This document shows positions 61,194 through 64,000 of a stretch of DNA of 64,000 nucleotides, one piece after another. The translations under genes and the position numbers were made by a program. The notes under the pieces are model-generated. The model saw only the letters and a list, made by a program, of their open reading frames with translations, was not told the origin of the DNA and did not search any database. Source of the stretch: Siphonodentalium dalli (Eukaryota; Mollusca; Scaphopoda; Gadilida; Siphonodentaliidae); NCBI GenBank assembly GCA_032622095.1, contig CP136062.1:1492001-1556000 (forward strand). The letters are read 5' to 3'. The stretch's first letter is position 1. Each line of letters starts with the position of its first letter.

Positions 61194-61342
61194 TTCATGA
61201 CAAATTTCAAAGAGATCAGACTAAAGGCACAACCTGTATCCCGCGACAAAGTAAATTGTTGACGGACACACAGACACACGGATGACGGACGCCAACCCAT
61301 GGCAATAGCTCAAACTTACAAAGTTGTAAGTTGAGCTAATAA

Positions 61343-61596
61343 AACGGGATGCGTTGGAATTTTGCAAAATGAATAAAATGAAAACCCTCAGGAGCTCCGA
61401 AATAGGGGTGGGCGGGTCACCGGAAACACAGGTATATATTTTTTTGGCTTTACTACTTCGGGGTTCATGCAGTTTGCTGAATTTTTCTTGCGGTAAAAAT
61501 CCGATGACCACATTGAACCCGCCGTTCATTTCTTATATAATACAGCAGTATTACATGGGGTGACACCACTATAGAGGGGTCAATTACTTAAATCTA
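61343..61596. other. No gene recognised
   Basis: Short unique-looking stretch between the composite element and the SINE. The 69-codon ORF at 61354-61563 has no recognisable features. Confidence 0.5.
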
Positions 61597-61780
61597 GGGA
61601 AGTCGATAGCCGAGAGGTACTGTAGTGTACTGGTCTCTCGTGGTAGCGGGCCAGGGATCGCAACCTGGTCAGGGTATTCTGACAAAAATCAGAACTCGGT
61701 CAGATACCAAGTTTGTAAAGCTGAAAAGTCTCATTTGAGATCACTGAATAAAGATCCGAATGCAAAAATACCGACTTCCC
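61597..61780 (+). mobile_element. tRNA-derived SINE-like element with 9-bp inverted termini
   Basis: An RNA polymerase III type internal promoter is visible: the box A-like TAGCCGAGAGG (61607-61617) and box B-like GGATCGCAACC (61655-61665) are 37 bp apart. A T-arm-like hairpin, CCAGG..CCTGG, is at 61651-61668. About 110 bp of non-tRNA sequence follow. GGGAAGTCG (61597-61605) at the start is the exact inverse of CGACTTCCC (61772-61780) at the end, unusual for a SINE. It is not a functional tRNA gene: anticodon and acceptor stems do not form. No flanking direct duplication is seen. Confidence 0.75.
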
Positions 61781-61884
61781 CCATTACAACATCTATCCAG
61801 GTATTTTGTTGTTCTGCAGTATGCTGTCTGATTGGGGGTGCAGACATTAATGGCTAACCTGTGTACTTACATGCCTCGGGGTAT

Positions 61885-62567
61885 CTGGAGAAGTCAGCCC
61901 AAAACAAGGTCGGCCACAAGAGAAGTCGGCCCGGGTAAATTAAAGATTGGTCAAGAAAAGTCGGCCCCATTATTATTTTACTGCTTGTTAATGCCTGTGG
62001 CACAATAAGATGAGACCGACATTTCGCCACACGGTGTCATAAGGGATTACATCACCTCGTAGCATTCCATTTTATGTGACCATGTTTTGGTCACATGGTG
62101 TCAAGGAGGATTATATCACCTCCTGGCAATCCATTTTCTTATCGCGCACTGTCATGGCTTTACGCAGATATGTCGATAGGGTTCGTTAAACGGAAATTTA
62201 AATCTGTACCGGAAAAATAGCCATATATACAAGACATGGTATTAGACCAGATACGAACCTTCAAACTTAGTCAGCCAATTAATCTATAGACCTAAACAAT
62301 GTCCTGTCATAATTATAATGGGCGTCGCGCCAGAGGGATTTCCACATGGAAGCAGTCAGCGAAACGCCGATAAAGATCAACACTAAGTCATATACAATGT
62401 AGTGTTGAACAAGGTTTCCGTGACACCTGATATACATGTACATGTATGTTACTCAATTGAGTAAACATGTCACTAACTGATGTTAATAGCTGGGCCGACT
62501 TCGTACGGGGCCGACTTCTGGGCCGACTTCTCTGGGGCCGACTTCGTAGCGGGGCCGACTTCTCCTG
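61885..62567. mobile_element. Foldback element with multiple GAAGTCGGCCC subterminal repeats
   Basis: The left end CTGGAGAAGTCAGCCC is the inverse (two mismatches) of GGGCCGACTTCTCCTG at the right end. GAAGTCGGCCC-like motifs sit at 61890-61900, 61907-61916, 61922-61932 and 61957-61968. Five inverse copies, GGGCCGACTTC, lie at 62492-62502, 62508-62518, 62520-62530, 62535-62545 and 62552-62562. The interior contains a 64-bp partial tandem repeat (GGTGTCA..GGATTA.ATCACCTC.T at 62033 and 62097) and a GTGACCA..TGGTCAC hairpin. No ORF of note. Motif clusters at both ends in inverse orientation resemble transposase binding sites. Confidence 0.8.
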
Positions 62568-62903
62568 TATTCCGCCTTGGTGTGTGCACATTAAAGAACG
62601 CTACTGCAGTCGCCACAGGGTTATAAAGTTACTAGTACTCGGCCGTGGTAGCACCTGGACCCGACAGGAATGATTAACAGCCCAGGGCCTATTTATAGAC
62701 CCGAGACGGAGTTAATCATTCCTGGAGGGCTGTAAAGAAACCAAGGTGCCCGACAAAATCATGCTATTAGCGCTCGCTTCTGTTCAACTTCACCTTAAAA
62801 TCATGGAATCATGACGTGTGGGTAAAATAATGTTCATCTAATAAAGAACGCCCTCTAAAGTGGTAAAAATATTAAGTAATAGTGTTAACGTTGGAATCAA
62901 CAG
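62568..62903. other. No gene; inverted repeat CAGGAATGATTAAC
   Basis: CAGGAATGATTAAC (62665-62678) is perfectly inverted as GTTAATCATTCCTG (62711-62724) around a 32-nt loop. Flanking CCTTGGTG/CCAAGGTG words may extend the fold loosely. Otherwise nothing is recognised. Confidence 0.7.
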
Positions 62904-62909
62904 AAAGAT

Positions 62910-63626
62910 CAGACTTAAATTTTTGAGGCGCGCGATCGCTCTTGCGCACCATCGCGCGGCTAAAATTGAAAACCAGTGAGCGATCAATTGCGCGCCTAGC
63001 CAAATACGGAGAGCGTACAAGAATAAAGAAACAGCTTGAATGTTGTAGCAAAATATCAAATGAATTCTCCAAAACCAACATTCATTGTCGGCATTCATCA
63101 AAAGGTGATCCCTCGTGCCACGATGATTGGCAGTTTAAGTTTTTTGACGTCACACGATGTGAAGTGTCAAATGCACTATCTGTCTGAGACTGAATGATTT
63201 GAAGCTAAAAATACATTTGAACGATTTCTATGTATGGCTTATAACGTCACATAAATTCCTGGAAAATCAAAGCGAGACCACGTGGCCGGGAGATGTTACC
63301 GTATTTATTTCGTCAGCATTGAATCGGAGTATTAAATTAATTCCTTATTAATAATTATGAATTACAATTAATATACCGGGGTAGGAGCATGTACAATATG
63401 AAAACACAGTGTGTAACATTCACTTGTGCTAATGGATAGTGGATTAAGCAGTGTTAAACCATCAAAGGGTTTCAATGGACATCCATCGTGAGTAAACTAA
63501 TTCAATTTACGCAACATTTATGAATGTATTTCCGCTGTTTATTTTATCTTGATAGAAACCGCGCGGCTGGCCAAAACCCAGCGAGCGGGACTATGCGCGC
63601 CTACATTTTGTAAACATGAAAGTCTG
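62910..63626 (-). mobile_element. MITE with 6-bp target duplication, copy 2 (inverted)
   Basis: Reverse complement of the 56389-57001 family. The left end CAGACTTAAATTTTTGAGGC and inverted right end CAGACTTTCATGTTTACAAA are followed by GGCGCGC. The flanking duplication AAAGAT (62904-62909 and 63627-63632) differs from TACCGG of copy 1, which proves independent insertion. At 717 bp it is about 100 bp longer than copy 1 and contains extra sequence near 63000-63110. It keeps the TGACGTCA palindrome (about 63146), the CCACGTGG site (about 63278) and the GCGCACCATCGC subterminal block. Confidence 0.9.
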
Positions 63627-63667
63627 AAAGATATCTGTATGAATTTGAACTGAATACACATGTACTA

Positions 63668-64000
63668 CCCTGCTCGGCAAAACAAGTGTCCACTTAACCA
63701 CGGTGCGCTTAGCATTGCCACTGCGGCTGAAATGCAACTGCACAGCGGCTCCACCAGCTAACTACAGTTGGGCCGCGGTGTATTTGCCATTCGACCATGG
63801 TGTAGTTGCCGCTGTGTGCATTCATTAAACTGAAAAAAGACAATATAAACCAGAAATCTAACCACGGTGTACATGCCATTCGGCCCCATTGTAGTTACTT
63901 TTCGGCCACGGTGTACATGTGTACTTGACGGTCGGCCATGGTGTACTTGCCGCTTGGCCGTGGTGCTCAACTGCAGTTACAAACTCTGACACCGCCGCCG
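63668..64000 (+). mobile_element. TA-flanked MITE, cut by the window edge
   Basis: Begins CCCTGCTCGGCAAAACAAGT after a TA (63666-63667). It is collinear with 60174-60570 through CCACTTAACCACGGTGCGCT, the TTCATTAAACTGAAAAAAGA segment and CTGCAGTTACAAACTCTGAC. The right TIR would lie beyond base 64000. Confidence 0.92.

Larger units (their letters stand above)
57227..61342 (+). mobile_element. Composite repeat element, copy 2, with three nested insertions
   Basis: Parallel to 52497-55272 from TAATATGATCGTACG to GAGCTAATAA. Removing the three nested insertions and their duplications (498, 399 and 605 bp) leaves about 2.6 kb, close to the 2.8 kb of copy 1. It keeps the foldback head, linker, 160-bp units (CAAGATGG-type words at 58551, 58711, 59362, 59671, 59819, 59983 and 60115) and the GACGGACACACAG tail. 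The tail keeps a hairpin, AGCTCAAACTTAC..GTAAGTTGAGCT (about 61308-61337), just before CTAATAA; copy 1 has lost that hairpin. The 53701-53830 head region is echoed at 59453-59530. Confidence 0.8.

Noticed and set aside
61597-61680. Functional tRNA gene
   Set aside because: Box A and B are present, but acceptor and anticodon stems do not form properly, and about 100 bp of non-tRNA sequence follow.

Overview
The window is eukaryotic and looks like a gene-free, repeat-dominated tract from an animal genome, most likely a marine invertebrate. This rests on general character: very low density of long ORFs, many classes of short non-autonomous transposons with target-site duplications, a tRNA-derived SINE, frequent ACATGTACATGTA-type words, and a degenerate array of 'CAAGATGGCTGC..GGCGGCCATG' units of a type common in marine invertebrate genomes. 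I cannot name the species. No protein-coding gene is recognised with any confidence; every ORF over 60 codons that I examined is explained by repeats or looks like chance.

Layout. (1) 1-36954 is one uninterrupted head-to-tail satellite array: 26 complete units of about 1379 bp plus a final 1114-bp partial unit, all in the same orientation, continuing beyond the left edge. Shared variants show higher-order duplication, with a four-unit (about 5.5 kb) register on the left and a two-unit (2758 bp) register on the right. (2) 36955-42460 is a ladder of older tandem families: about 361-bp units (36955-38280), a TTAA-flanked MITE (38383-38946), a G/T-rich patch, a strongly diverged single-locus relative of the satellite (39605-40880) whose right part is itself a 294-bp tandem repeat, then a GC-rich minisatellite of about 139 bp (40890-42460). 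(3) 42545-45179 holds two 632-bp direct repeats, almost identical, flanking 1.37 kb of A/T-rich sequence with its own tandem duplications. (4) 45180-52495 is mostly unannotatable sequence with a TIR-bounded candidate element (46821-48385), an AACGTTGG-type minisatellite, a repeated 160/308-bp family and two truncated copies of a TA-flanked MITE. (5) 52497-55272 and 57227-61342 are two copies of one composite repeat (long foldback head, about 160-bp tandem body, hairpin tail). The second copy carries three nested insertions, each with a clean target-site signature: a TTAA element, a TA element and a hAT-like element with an 8-bp duplication. (6) 56389-57001 and 62910-63626 are two oppositely oriented copies of a 6-bp-TSD MITE. 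61597-61780 is a tRNA-like SINE with 9-bp inverted termini, and 61885-62567 is a foldback element with multiple GAAGTCGGCCC motifs. The window ends inside another TA-flanked MITE.

Nothing here works as a pathway. The interest lies in the history: how the young homogenised satellite relates to the diverged orphan unit beside it, and the datable nesting of transposons in the right third. All similarities were found by reading the sequence by eye; percent identities are approximate unless a count is given.
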